From: Siphonodentalium dalli
Taxonomy: Eukaryota > Mollusca > Scaphopoda > Gadilida > Siphonodentaliidae
Reading direction: 5' to 3'
DNA length: 64,000 nucleotides
Assembly: GCA_032622095.1 (NCBI GenBank)
Contig: CP136069.1
Location: 170,184,394-170,248,393, forward strand
Under the pieces are notes generated by a model. The model was not told the origin of the DNA, did no database searches, and saw only the letters and a list, made by a program, of their open reading frames with translations. This document shows positions 47,500 through 59,046 of this stretch, in pieces. Both the position numbers and the translations under genes were made by a program. Numbering within the stretch: the first letter of the stretch is position 1; each line of letters begins with the position of its first letter.

Positions 47500-47680
47500 G
47501 TGATCGCCGGATCCCGAACTCACGGCTATGACTACGTTTAGGGTACTATGTCACCAGATTAGGGTACTACATGTACGTCATCAGATTAGGGTACTGCGTC
47601 ATCAGATTAGGGTTCTGCGTCATCAAATTAAGCGCGCGTTCTAACCGTAGCCGTGATGCCCTAACCGTCACAACGGAAAT
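47500..47680. repeat. Short inverted element with ~22-bp tandem repeats
   Basis: Four units of GTCATCAGATTAGGGTACTG-like sequence (47549-47632) are flanked by ACGGCTATGACTACG (47521) and the inverted CGTAGCCGTG (47647). The TTAGGG inside is fortuitous, not a telomeric array. Confidence 0.6.
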
Positions 47681-47937
47681 CGTATCAATTTCTTTCTTCG
47701 GGTTGAACCAAAAACTTCATTTAAATTTAATGATGCAGACACTCGGTCAATTAGTTTTGTTGCGTCATGCATCCATCATTTGTCAAGCCTTGGAAGACTA
47801 CGCGGAATTGGCCAATTGAATTGAAGATTATTGTACACGCTGTGTTTAATCTGATAGATCGTGCAAAGTGTAAATATCACTGCGAACGAATAACCATGTG
47901 TTTTCGTTTTCAATACTCATACTAAATGGCTAAATAA

Positions 47938-48140
47938 GCCGTATAATTCTGTTGGCGAATCCTCTCTACTCTGTATACATTTCTCCTAACATCCACTTGC
48001 CGTTAATGTTACCTTTGATATCAATTTATAACAACGGTTTAGTTATAATACCGCTATAACAACGGCTAAACTCAGCCGTATAAGTATACCCGTGAGTTTG
48101 CGAATCCTCTCTACTTTTTATACATTTCTTCTAACATCAA
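47938..48140 (+). repeat. Direct repeat, period ~140 bp
   Basis: GCCGTATAA, then GCGAATCCTCTCTACT, TATACATTTCT and CTAACATC occur at 47939-47994 and again at 48080-48138. Confidence 0.65.
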
Positions 48141-48369
48141 TTCAATTCTATAATCTCAATAAACCAATACATGGCATCTGAGATATACAAATTTTAAATA
48201 CAAATACATGACAAAAGCACATTTAACAGGTATATACATAATTATATAATAGTATATGTAATATTAATGTATTCATTGAAGGCACATCCACCCAAAACTT
48301 ATGTTATGAAACCTTTAAGCGAATGAGACTCTTCCCTATTCGGCAGTACTGTGAATATCGCAACGTTTA

Positions 48370-49620
48370 GTTGTTGACATAGGTTTTAGCTATAAGACAG
48401 CGTTTTCTCTCGAACCAGAAATGCATGGCATGTTCTTGCGGTCGAAGATGTACATGTACATGATTGTAACCATCGTAAGTCTTCGTTTCACATGATATAT
48501 ATCGTGTCGAATCGTACAGTTTGAAGGCATATTTTCTGTTGGCTGATAATACCTCCAATGAAGTAGTAACTCTGTACGTTTTATCTAGCAGAGTTAAAAG
48601 TGGCTCTTGCCACAGCCAGGTGATAAGGTCAAACAAGAGTCATGAGATCGAGTAAGCGTATAATACTGACTATGAACGCTATTTGCCATTTAATGCCGAA
48701 GGGTAATGGGGGATTCCACTGCATGTACTTCAATAACTTTTTTCCAGTTCATATAACAATCATATAGAACTAAGCATTTCTAAGTATAAAATTCTTAAAA
48801 CCGCTAAGTGCCTTTAATATGGACTGCGGTATCGATTTTGTGACACGGTTTTTTATTTACAAAACCTTGGACTGCGGATTCCCCGAAAACCCGTTTTGAA
48901 TATATAACCGATCTGCGTGTAGTCATCTCTGAACAGTTTCTCTCCGTCAGATTGAAGATGTAACCATCGTACAGCTATGCTGACCATGAACGCTCTTTAC
49001 TGTTTAATGTCGATGAGAAATGGGGGAGGGGGTTCTAGATTCCATTACTTCAATAACCGTTTTTCCAGTTCATATAACGGCTATATAGAACTGAGCATTT
49101 CTAATTATAACATTCTTTAAACCGCTAAGTGGCATTAATTCGGCCTGTGGTATCGAGTTTGTAACAAGGGTTGTTATCTATATAATCTTGGATTGGACTG
49201 CGGATTCCCTGGACACCAGTGTTGTACCTATATATAAATATATGCGTCTATACTGCGCAGCCATCTGCGACTCTGCGAGCAGATTCTGTCCGCGCGATGG
49301 AAGATGTATATGTACATGGTTGTAACAATAGTAAGTCTTAGTTTCACATGATATAGCTATACTAGTCGCCTGCGAGCAGATTGTATGGAAGATGTACATG
49401 ATTGTAGCACATCGTCAGTCTTCGTTTCACATGATATAAATCGTGCCGAATCGTATACAGTTATTAAATTGCCTGGAAGCCATACTTTCTGCCGGGTGAT
49501 TATACTTCTAATGAAGTAGTAACCTTGTATGTTTTATCTGGCAGAGTTAAAAGTGGTTCTCCGCACCAACGGGTGATCAAGTGAAATAAGAGTCGTGAGA
49601 TCGAGAAAGCGTTCTAAGTT
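48370..49620 (+). repeat. Complex local duplication, three partial units
   Basis: The block GAAGATGTACATGTACATGA, then GTAAGTCTTCGTTTCACATG, occurs at 48444, 49299 and 49386 (variants). The block CATGAACGCTCTTTAC to CCAGTTCATATAAC, ATAGAACT(A/G)AGCATTTCTA and CCGCTAAGTG occurs at 48670-48815 and 48980-49130. Frames on the minus strand (48367-48636, 49178-49399) share CETKTYDGYNHVHVHL-type peptides only because of this duplication. Confidence 0.75.
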
Positions 49621-50110
49621 TAACTTTTACCTACTTTAATCTCCCACGTTCGTCTGAGTCAGACACAAATAAAGTTCTGAGTGAGATTGCGCGCCACATG
49701 TTTTCACTATTGGTGATTTTAATTGACGTAGATTATGTATAGTTTTTTCTCGCAATGGAGCGAAGCCATTTCCGTGACTGACGAAAATTGTATTGACCCT
49801 TCAAGTCAGTACGGTTTGAAGTTCTAACTGATTTTATCCTGTTATATCTCCGCCCGGTTCGGGGGATCCGAAAAAATTAGTTAACGCCGAGGTTCATGAC
49901 GGGTGCCTCGCTGGTGCAGCATTAAAGATCACGTGCAAGTGCATTTTCATATCAAAGCTACGATGGCTGAAATTGGACATTGAAATTGTTTTAATTTATC
50001 TCAAAATGTCGAAATATCTTCTTAATATTTCTAGATACTATCTCGAAATGTCGACATATTGTCTCAATATATTGAGATAATTATCTAAAAAAATCGCATT
50101 GCACGTTAAC
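49621..50110. other. Gap with short CGAAAT/ATATC-rich sequence
   Basis: 49998-50095 has alternating ATCTCGAAATGTCG and ATATTTCTAGATA-like motifs forming small hairpins (AATATATTGAGATAATTATC). No gene was recognised. Confidence 0.35.
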
Positions 50111-50119
50111 TCCATGGCA

Positions 50120-50975
50120 TTTTGGAAAAATCACCGAAATTCCCTCATATTCACATCATAGGGCATTATTGTCGAGACAACTCCACCCATGCTTACAGTT
50201 CAGTTGGAAATACTGAGGTGAAGTAATTACCTTACATATCATGCAAGAAATGGTTTCCCAAATCGAAAATGGCGGCCAAAATGGCGACCGAAATTTGAAA
50301 ACACGCCTGCATTTCTTTACTTTCTTACGATGGGCATTATTGTTTCGCGATTTCTACCCACCATTGCATGTTGATATGGAATATTGATATGAAGTATTCA
50401 TTCGGGTTTGGCAATTGATACTCACAGTCACGATGTCGGCCAAACTGGCTGCCAGAAATTGAAAAGAAGTCGATATTATCACATGCTAATTTCAACTTTT
50501 TGTCATAATATCGATCTGTATAGACGAAACGGTACACAATATAAGCCAATGACTCTTCTATACGATAAATGTATAACATCACACCAAGATGCCAATATTT
50601 TCCCACAGAGACAAACAAAAGGTGGTGAAATGTCAGAAAAATAGCATATTTTCACATTTCGGCGGCCATCTTGGATTCGGGTGTCGGATTTTTGGCTAAT
50701 TTGTAAGGGTTGTATATTAGGATAACGAATCGAGCGGAAAGCAAGACCGCATGTGATATCATCTTTACTATAACGGCGATCAAAGAGACGTGGTGCATAT
50801 AAAATAAATAGCCGCCATGATGGACGCCATGTTGTCTGGAGTCTCTGCGGCCACTTTTTTCTCTTGTTAACAACCGAAACAAATTAGAGGAGACATTAAG
50901 AAACAAAATTAGTGTGATGATGTTGAGTCCTGGGGTGGGGGTGCAGAGGTCGACCAATATCTCCTGGACTACTTA
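50120..50975 (+). repeat. Dispersed repeat, copy 2 (partner at 3570-4080)
   Basis: It is colinear with 3740-4080 from TTCGGCGGCCATCTTGGATT through GCCATGATGGACGCCATGTT, GTCTGGAGTCT and TTCTTGTTAACA. Its 5' part has repeated GGAATATTGAT / GAAGTATTCAT and CAAAATGGCG blocks similar to the foldback arms at 60-110 and 3470-3510. Confidence 0.65.
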
Positions 50976-51300
50976 TTTGAATCTGAATTACGCTCTATGT
51001 GAACGTAAATGCGGCACGAAAACAGTGGGATATATATATGAGCATATTCAGATTACAAATATGACAGGATCGGGCGTATGTGATGCACCCCATGCCAAAC
51101 ACGCCCATACTGGCATTATTTAATCTTAACCCTTTTCATCGACACGGCTTACCAGATTAACGCTCTTTACAATGTGGCACGCGCCATTCAACAGAATAAC
51201 GTGTGTATGCTCATTATGGACTTATTTCAGAATCGACTGTATTCGTTCGCCATTTACGTCCATATAGAGCGTAATTGAGATTCAAATAACGCCAATATGA
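50976..51300. mobile_element. Palindromic element, copy 1 (partner at 56429)
   Basis: TTGAATCTGAATTACGCTCT, ATGTGAACGTAAATG at the left is complemented by CATTTACGTCCATATAGAGC, GTAATTGAGATTCAAATAA at the right. The middle (GCCAAACACGCCCATACTGG, CATTATTTAATC, CATCGACACGGCTTA, ACGCTCTTTA) matches the second copy. Confidence 0.75.
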
Positions 51301-52507
51301 ACTTATTTGCATGAGGATTTGTTGGTGCGTAAGGTATGCTCGAATATAATGTTCGTTGTTTATACAGGACCACATAATTACACAAAATGTTTGAAATTGG
51401 CGACTCGGTGTTGCAAAAATAATGTAATTTGAAGAGTGTGACATCCAAATGACATTGCGTTGCACTGAAGATGGAAATATCATAATGGACGAGGGTAACA
51501 AATTGTTGGATGTCTGGGCCATTCCTTTCTCCGTTATTTATGTCGCTTACCAATTTGTGTGTGAAAACACACATATTTTGGCACCTCTGCTATCATCCGT
51601 CTCTGCTATCACCCGCTCCGGTAATCGGTGGTGAAGACTGGCTTTGGGCAATACTTCGGATAGAAAACATTTTGAATCCTGTTTATAGAAAATATAGTCC
51701 GGATATTTTCTTTAGCACATCATGGACAATAAAGAGCGTTCATTGTAGTATGCTCCTGGTATGGTCTAAATAAAGAGCGTTTTGATCACTTAAAACTAAA
51801 AACGAGAAAAAGCTGGGAAATTGCTTTGATTTGGGGAGATGTATTTGAGTATAAGACGTCTGCAGATCGATGTTGTCCGTTTGTATCCATACATATATTA
51901 TTCCTCGTGCCAAATAACATTGAGTTTCAACTATTACACACACCGCGGTTGTATTCTTATAAATAGTTCATGCGGTAATTTCCACAGTTAGCTCCAGGGC
52001 GACCATGGAGAGTGAGATCCGTGATTACGTTGCTAAAGAGACGTAATGTGAATTAAAGTACTTTTATGGCACAAAACAATTGAAAGAAACAAATGTAGAT
52101 AGGAAAAACTCGGAATAATAACACTTTTGTTTGTGTTTGGGGTATCATGGGTATGTAATACATATCGAGCAGAACTCGTGTTGGTTTTGGTTAGAGATTA
52201 CCGCACTCGAGCGGATTTGGGAATGATATATATATACAATTTGAGCCTTACCCCCCCCCCCCCCCCACAAGAATCCTTCCTCCATACACCCTCTAACCCA
52301 AAACAACATAGAACGGATCTATATTTCTTGCAAATGGATGCTCACAGTTTCCCAGCATACAACTATCATTCTGTTAGCATTCTCGAACCAGTGTTGCTCT
52401 AAAATATATAGTCATTCGAGCCTTTCACTAATTCATATCAAGTACTTTCTATGGCAGTTATGACTTTCCAATCAATTTGTATACATGCTGAGAACGCAAA
52501 ATTTCCC
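51301..52507. other. Gap, no supported gene
   Basis: It contains a C16 run (52251-52266) and overlapping short frames at 51214-51634 on both strands with no recognisable motif. Confidence 0.35.
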
Positions 52508-52511
52508 TTAA

Positions 52512-52888
52512 CCCTTTACCCAACAAACCGGCCAAAACCGGCCAAATAAAGCTTCAACAGCCTAAAATATCTTGGGTCTGTCTCAATAAAACCATACAAA
52601 TATGGATATCATTGGAACCGGCTCATTGACCACATTGTGATGGTTATAGTTATGCCCTGTGCCAATGCATTCTCTTATATATGCGAGTCGACCATAGGTC
52701 GCCTCGCATATATAAGAGAATGCATTGGCCTAAAACACTTTTTACCATTTTTTCTTACATTCTTTAACAATTTTATAATTTTTAATGTGTTAAGCCAATG
52801 CATTCTCTTATATATGCGAGGCGACCTATGGTCGACTCGCATATATAAGAGAATGCATTGGCACAGGGCCGTTCTGTTGGGTAAAGGG
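52512..52888 (+). mobile_element. TTAA-flanked double-hairpin MITE, copy 3
   Basis: TTAA lies at 52508-52511 and 52889-52892. Same orientation as copy 1, with the CCGGCCAAAACCGGCC block at the left and both hairpins intact. Confidence 0.9.
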
Positions 52889-52889
52889 T

Positions 52890-52962
52890 TAACATATTAT
52901 ATAACAATGAAATATGATCAAAGTAATCTTTTTGACAATTTCATTGTTATATAATATGACTG
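52890..52962. repeat. Palindrome abutting the MITE
   Basis: CATATTATATAACAATGAAAT (52893) and ATTTCATTGTTATATAATATG (52937-52957) are exact complements around a ~23-base loop. The palindrome begins at the MITE's right TTAA. Confidence 0.85.
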
Positions 52963-53865
52963 AAATGATTTTCCGATAGGATTGATTCCTTCGCGAGGTG
53001 TTCTTGCTAAACAGCTAAGTACAGAATGTATGCGTTTGAACTGGTGTGTTAATACTGACTGTGTGTACATCACTTATCTAGCTGGAATTTCGATTATTTT
53101 GGGGAAAACAAGTTTTTAAATTCCCCAAGTACTCAATATTTTTATTAGCACATAGCTTACAGTATAACAACAACTTTCCAATTTACAGTGTCCAATTGAC
53201 AGTGCAGCCATTTCTTTTATGCTGTTTGTCCCAAAATGGCATATATAGCACAGCCGTTTAGGGTGGCGCGTTATGAGGTCGAAAGCGTTAACGCCACCAC
53301 ACGATCTTAGTTGGAACATTATATTTGCCTGATGTACAAGTACATCTATTATGGATAAGCCTATATGCGTTTGTCTTGATCTCCTCGGGATCACCCGATA
53401 GTGGATAGTAAGCAAGGTGCATGCATGGCACAATATGCCGTTATAATCCTTTCATCGATGGAAAAGCTGGTTCAAATCCCTAATGTCTGGTTGGCTGGTA
53501 CATTCACCCAACACAATGGTACATATAGCACCACACATGTAGTAAAATATGTTGGTTATTTACCACGTAAAGCGTATTGATTTATTCGTCAATACCCATA
53601 CAACATCACACGTGCGACCCACATGCATGTATATATATGGACGGTTAATAAAACATCGCGATAATGCACCTCTTGTACACCTCAGCACCTGGTGCGTATA
53701 ATTATAACGATCATTTCGTTTGACATTACCAAACCACCGCTGCCATCTTCTGAACATTGATATTCAATACAACTGACATTTATTTAGTTTCCACCGGATA
53801 AGTTATACAAATGTCACTGAAATGTGTATAACTATGTAAATAATGTACTTTTTATTTTCTTCCAG
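52963..53865. other. Gap upstream of the CAP gene
   Basis: No promoter element can be assigned. The acceptor at 53865 implies that an untranslated first exon lies upstream, possibly in this gap or beyond. Confidence 0.35.
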
Positions 53866-53908
53866 GTGACTTCCTCGTTTCCTGAACGCTACAATAATAA
53901 TGGGCGGT
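53866..53908 (+). CDS. GLIPR2-like CAP gene, exon with start codon
   Basis: An acceptor TTTTCTTCCAG (ending 53865) and a donor GGT|GTGAGT (53909) bound a 43-nt exon. It holds 34 nt of 5' untranslated sequence, then ATG GGC GGT (53900-53908), phase 0. The peptide MGG... fits the N-myristoylation start (Met-Gly) of GLIPR2/GAPR-1 proteins, which are anchored to the cytosolic face of Golgi membranes. It splices in phase with 55495 to give MGGCQSGNVDSRFNHQVVKA. Confidence 0.7.
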
Positions 53909-54345
53909 GTGAGTATTTAAAGGCATATTACATGTTCACAATTTGACTTGACGAGCATTTTGTTCTATGGAAATAATAATGATGTTAAATTAAATGCTTA
54001 CAGTAATGTTGAACACTGATAGTTCACTACATAGACGCGGGAAATAACCATACTTGAAATATACATGTATTATGTGACTACTACATACATGTATATATTG
54101 AACTACACACATGTGTGGCCAAATGAATGTTATTGCACGGAATGACAAACGAGTCCATTAACTAGGTAACCAGTTCACGCCCAAGTGTCGGTCTATGTTT
54201 AATGTGCATCGGAGACTATATATATATTGCGGAATACTAAAATTATGTTGTCACTACCTTAAATAATTAATTTGGTTTAGCCCCCTAATAGTGAAGAGAT
54301 TTTATGTTATAGTGTTGACGTCTTCAATTCCGCTGTCAACGTAAT

Positions 54346-55204
54346 GGCCAGATTCGTCATCTCTGGTTTAAACCTCCGAGTTAAAACCTGGTTTAAAGCT
54401 TTGTGGTATGATCTACACCAAAGTAAGTTATCATAATTATTTTGACAAATAAAGCAATAACATTCTAGCATTGCAAATTATGTGTATAGCATATCTGGTC
54501 AAGTCAAATCATCGTTTGGTGTCAAAATTAAAATGTTGAACCCTCCAAATGAATTCGTAGAAAACACCAGTATTTGTGATTATCACAAATCAAAAACAGC
54601 CACAAGATAGTTGTAAAAATCATATTGAAGGAACATGTCCATATCTGAGCAATGCTGGCGTGCGAATGAATCAACTGTGACATGATGACACAGTAGGCAG
54701 TCGCCACTTAGACACGACGTCACTCGAGATTATTTACAGCTCCACCATTTGATCTGATTGTTTGAACATTCTGAACCGCGATCGAGACAAGACGGATTAG
54801 TTATCTGAAGGTTGAGCTGGACCGTCGAATAATATGGTTTAGTTGCCGGTTTAACCTTATAAGACGCAAACAAAAAATATCGATATTGACACACACTTTA
54901 TAGTTGTGAGTACTTCTCGCTTTTATAAATTTCTAATCAAAATATGCTAGCTGTCGTAGTTATTGATTTTCACAATCATTAAAACGCGGCGGTCCGCAAT
55001 AGGAACATACGATTAATTATCTCGACTATACGGAGACACTACTGCTAAACCACTGGACTGGCTGGACCAGGTTTAAACCAGAGATGACGAATGCATCACT
55101 GAGACCTGAGGTGTCGGGTTTAAACCAGTGTTATCTGTCAAACGACTGTTTAAACCTAAATGTTTACGTAGACCAGGTTTAAACCTGAAATGACGAATCC
55201 GGCC
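54346..55204. mobile_element. Inverted-repeat element in CAP-gene intron 1
   Basis: The left end is GGCCAGATTCGTCATCTCTG, then GTTTAAACC; the right end is the complement (GGTTTAAACCTG..., ATGACGAATCCGGCC). Extra GGTTTAAACC(A/T)G motifs cluster inside both ends (54400, 55072, 55116, 55176). There is no coding content. A diverged relative lies near 61709. Confidence 0.75.
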
Positions 55205-55494
55205 AATAAGTATTTCTTCAATTTCTTGTCAAGGGAAGCCATTTTTTTATTAAACGTTTTGAACTCTCATTCATGATGCTGTATTTAGAAATAAATAAAG
55301 CAATGCACCGTAAACACACGTACATATACTTTCCTATATAAACGACGACATGGGCCGGTCAATATCCATCACATGTGTCTCGCAATTTAACTTTTTACGG
55401 CATTTAGGGTGTATACTGCCAGGTAGATATGGCCGTGTCCATGGAGGTGATGGAGCAAATATGATTAAAATGTACCCTTTCTCTTCTCATGTAG

Positions 55495-55741
55495 TGTCAA
55501 AGTGGCAACGTCGATAGTAGATTCAACCACCAGGTTGTCAAGGCCCACAACTCTTATCGCTCACAACACAAAACTCCAGGGTTGAAATATTCTTCAAGCA
55601 TAGCGAAGTACTCACAAAGATGGGCGGACCAGCTGGCAAAAACGAACCAATTCAAGCACAGTGACTGTGATTACAAGAAAGTTAAAGTGGGAGAGAACAT
55701 AGCGTCGCATTTCTCGTCGAAACCAGGCGACGTTTACACAG
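55495..55741 (+). CDS. GLIPR2-like CAP gene, main exon
   Basis: Acceptor TTCTCATGTAG (ending 55494), donor ACAG|GTATGG (55742), 247 nt, phase 0 in and phase 1 out. It encodes the first half of a CAP/SCP domain: helix 1 with KAHNSYRSQH(K)TPGL (the first CAP histidine lies in the HNxYR motif), then SIAKYSQRWADQLAKTNQFK with HSD, then VGENIAS, the conserved GEN(I/L)A motif. The order and spacing match GLIPR2/GAPR-1 closely: no signal peptide, no hinge. CAP proteins of this branch bind lipids at membranes and form dimers. The next exon continues the domain. Confidence 0.88.
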
Positions 55742-56428
55742 GTATGGTACCATCCACCGCGATATCCAAAAAAATATATACCTGTTCTTCTGGTGACATG
55801 CAACTTTGCTCAAAATAAATATGAATACCCCCAAGACTGCTTCTTCTTGTTTCTAATGTATTATACCATAATAAAACTAAGTACATGATATTATAATATA
55901 GTGTAATTTATTGTTTTATTGAATAAAACGTGAAAAAAATTGGTTTGATTCGGCCTAATTGAAGTGTGGTATAATTTCCGGTTTAACAGTACACGCGATG
56001 TGTCCGTTTTACACGGAAATGACTCGGTTTACAAGAATCAATCGTGAAATAACTCGTGTCATTTTGGTACCGCCCCAAATAAGCAACAAAACAACCGAAT
56101 ATACCCATTCTTTTATTCCAGAATTTATAGCAATGGAAAGTGTGCTATAGATAGCCAGCTAAGAAGAATGTTCATTACAGTTTGCCTGACACTAATGCCA
56201 GTTGTGTGAACGTACACTGAGGCGGCTTATGCAATAATCACACGGCTGAAAGGCGAATATTCGTGAATTTCTCCGCAGATAGTTATCTACTGCACACTTT
56301 CGAATTATAGATATTGGCATTCAATGTATCTTCGTGAACATAGATTCATATTCGACCTATATGTTCACATATGTTCATATCGGACTTAAAACTCTTGAAC
56401 ATAATTTGTTATGTCCATATTGAACGTA
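55742..56428. other. CAP-gene intron 2, proximal part
   Basis: AT-rich intron sequence. The coding frame would run on to a stop at 55818 if the donor were not used, so splicing at 55741 is needed for a complete CAP domain. Confidence 0.4.
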
Positions 56429-56833
56429 TTTCAAAAACCCAAATACGCCCATATCGGCATTATTTGAATCTGAATTACGTTCTATATGAACGTAAATGGT
56501 TCTATGTGAAAGTAAATGGGGTACGAAAGCAGTCGCATATGAGCGTATTCATATTGCAAATACATCCGTATCGGTCGTATTTTTATGCACCGCATACAAA
56601 ACACGCCCATATTGGCATTATTTAATCTAATTGTTTCATCGACACGACTTAGCAGATTCACGCTCTGTATATAGTGTGGTGTCATTGTGGCCCGCGCCAT
56701 TCAATGGAATAACGGGTATACGCTCAATGTGGACTTATTTCAGAATCTACTGCATTCGTGCCCATTTACGTTCATATAGAGCGTAATTCAAATAGATGTA
56801 ACTCCAATATTGGCGTATTTGGGTTTTTGAAAT
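56429..56833. mobile_element. Palindromic element, copy 2, in CAP-gene intron 2
   Basis: The ends TTTCAAAAACCCAAATACGC and GCGTATTTGGGTTTTTGAAA are complementary, and the ~70-bp arms continue through GAATTACGTTCTATATGAAC and its complement. The interior matches 51010-51250. Confidence 0.8.
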
Positions 56834-56903
56834 ATTTTAATAATAGGCTATTTGCGTGAGGATATGTTGTATTTGATTCTGAAATAAGCCCACAGAGGAC
56901 TTA

Positions 56904-57106
56904 CAGTAATGCCCTAATTAATCGACTGCTTAACCACAGCAGAATTATGGTAACTTTTCAGGATTTAGTCGGAAATATGGCTTGTAAGCCATATTTCCAG
57001 TGAGAGCTTTCCGATGAATGGCAACAAGCCATATTTCCGACTAAATCCTGAAAAGTTACCCATAATTCTGCTGTGGTTAAGCAGTTGATTAATTAGGGCA
57101 TTACTG
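56904..57106. mobile_element. 203-bp near-perfect hairpin MITE, TA-flanked
   Basis: TA occurs immediately outside both ends (56902-56903, 57107-57108). The arms of ~83 bp run from CAGTAATGCCCTAATTAATC to GGAAATATGGCTTG and are complemented with only a few mismatches; a ~35-base loop separates them. TA duplications fit Tc1/mariner mobilisation. The near identity of the arms implies recent insertion, or strong arm conversion. Confidence 0.85.
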
Positions 57107-57812
57107 TATATCTGTTATTCCGTTGGATGGCGAGCGCCGCAGTGAATTCACAGTATAAATACCCAACATATCCGCATGCAAATAGGTTCATATTGGACGT
57201 CAATATTCACATAGGTTGACAATGGACGGATTTGTTTCTGCAATAAGCCCGAGCCGCAATGAAAACACAATATAAAGAGCGTGAATCTGGTAAGTCGTGT
57301 CTTTAAAAGGTAAATTAAATAATTCCAATATGGGAGTATTACATATGCAAATAGCCCCATGTTGGACTGTTTTAAAAACAAGTATTACCTCCATATAGAA
57401 CGTATTTTGAGGTTAAAATGAGCGTATTTCGCTCATTATAATACGCCCGTTATGTGCTTATTTTCACAAGAACATGCTGAAATAATGTACATTTTGTAAG
57501 TCGTAAGTTGGTTTATTTATATTATTTTCCAGCATGTTCTCGTGAAAATAGCACACAACTGGCTTATTTCATATTGAAATAGTCCCATATAGTGCTGTTT
57601 AAATGACCTGAGTATACATGTATAGGCCCATCTATAAGCATATGAGCTTATTTCGCGCAATTATACAATTTACCCGTATTGTGCTTAATTTTACGACACC
57701 AGGCTGTGGCATTATATTTTCGATTGTTTTAATGGAATGCCTCAACTTATTGCACGATTGATTTGTATCATTGTTAATTTCGGGTAAATATCAGTTGTAC
57801 ATTTATATGAAC
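57107..57812. repeat. Diverged palindromic-family debris in intron 2
   Basis: Blocks such as ATAGGTTCATATTGGACG, AATAAGCCC, GAGCGT and ACGCCC(G/A)TAT recur from the 56429 element. An imperfect hairpin CAAGAACATGCTGAAATAAT / ATTATTTTCCAGCATGTTCT lies at 57468-57541. Confidence 0.5.
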
Positions 57813-57816
57813 TTAA

Positions 57817-58155
57817 AGGAGTACTGTACACTAAATCCAACCATTTATGGGACCATCTCCTTTCATACTCAACATAATATACAACACATGAATGAATGGA
57901 TGAATGCAAAATACACTCATTTACCCTATGAACGCTGCAAACAACATGGTAATTATAATGAAAATGAATTTATGACTGGAGTCATAAATTCATTTTCATT
58001 ATAATTACCATGTTGTTTCTATCGTGCATACGGCAAATGAGTGCATTTTGATTTCATCCATGGTTCAAATTCATTCATTCATTTGTTCCATATATTCTGT
58101 TGAGTATAAAAGTAGATGGTCCCAAAAATGGCCGGATTTAGTCAACAGTGCCCCT
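57817..58155. mobile_element. TTAA-flanked palindromic MITE (339 bp)
   Basis: TTAA lies at 57813-57816 and 58156-58159. The whole element is one palindrome: AGTACTGTACACTAAATCC and GGATTTAGTCAACAGTGC at the ends, GGACCATCT / AGATGGTCC, AATGAATGAATG and complement, and a perfect 32-bp-arm centre (CATGGTAATTATAATGAAAA to its complement, 57946-58014). A deleted relative is at 4964-5036. Confidence 0.85.
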
Positions 58156-58534
58156 TTAACGAATTACATAAATATCACCATACACGTCGTAAACTGATGG
58201 AACTGATGCGCATGCTCATTTTATACGTGGCTGGTTTATACCAGTGATATTGGTTTATACTCTAGCACACTACAGCATTCTACGACGAATTGTTTGCAAA
58301 AATTTCCCAGAATGAAAATGTACAGTTAGCGCTGTTTTGAAAATTGCGTCTATTGCGACAGTCGTCAGGGAAAATATCGGGAGATGGTTCATTTGTCAAT
58401 ATTTACATATACACTCTATATACACATTTCATTAATAAAAAACCTTCATTGTCTGTATTGAGTTGCGTCCGAGATACAGTGATGGTATTCTGATATATTT
58501 ATACATCATTATATAATTTGGACTCAATCATCAA

Positions 58535-59042
58535 CTGGGTTTATATATTTAGTATAGGTAATTTATACTGTGCGAGGTTCACTGCGAAGCTGCACTTTGT
58601 TCGGCGATGGGAAAGACATCCCCGCGGTATATGGTTATCCAATCAAGTGTATTGACGGCGGTTTGGTCACCCGCTACATAAAACATGATGCACATATCAG
58701 TAAACATTTGGTTCATCTCAATCATGAGAAACCGTGGGAAAAGGTCGGCGCGCAAAAAAATACACAACAGATGAAAGGAATAATTCAAAGATTTCATTTA
58801 TATCATCAAAAGCCATTCCGCAGAAAGATTGGTCATAATTTGTGGAATTTGATCTCGCGAGTGTTAGCAATTTAGTCGTGAGTTGGTGTCGATTGACAAA
58901 TGGCAAATATGATAGATTGGGTGATTCATACCGACGATAAGTGTGTGCATTTTGTAGACGTTATTTCGAAGGTACCTTATACGTTCAGCCGCCACCAAAT
59001 AAATTATCCGGTTTATAAAATAAAGTTAGTTGGTAAATACGA
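58535..59042 (+). mobile_element. Short relative of the Harbinger-like element, copy 2
   Basis: The left part (AACTGGGTTTATA, CTGCGAAGCTGCA, GGGAAAGACATC, CCGCG, GGTTATCCAATCAAG) and right part (TTAGTCGT, GATTGACAAATGGCAAAT, ATGATAGATTGG, CGTTCAGCCGCCACCA, GGTTTATAAAATA) match the two ends of 24697-27679. It is an internally deleted ~510-bp derivative. The 101-codon frame at 58570-58875 belongs to it. Confidence 0.65.
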
Positions 59043-59046
59043 GCGA

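Noticed and set aside
47549-47632. TTAGGG-containing short repeats suggesting telomeric sequence
   Set aside because: The period is ~22 bases, with TTAGGG only once per unit; it is not a hexamer array.
52637-52954. Conserved-looking peptide LSQCILLYMRGDLWSTRIYK repeated at 61047-61250 and elsewhere
   Set aside because: It is the conceptual translation of the double-hairpin MITE. Its recurrence reflects the element, not a protein family.
58570-58875. 101-codon frame in CAP-gene intron 2
   Set aside because: It lies inside an internally deleted Harbinger-like derivative, and the corresponding sequence in the 24.7-kb copy is not open.
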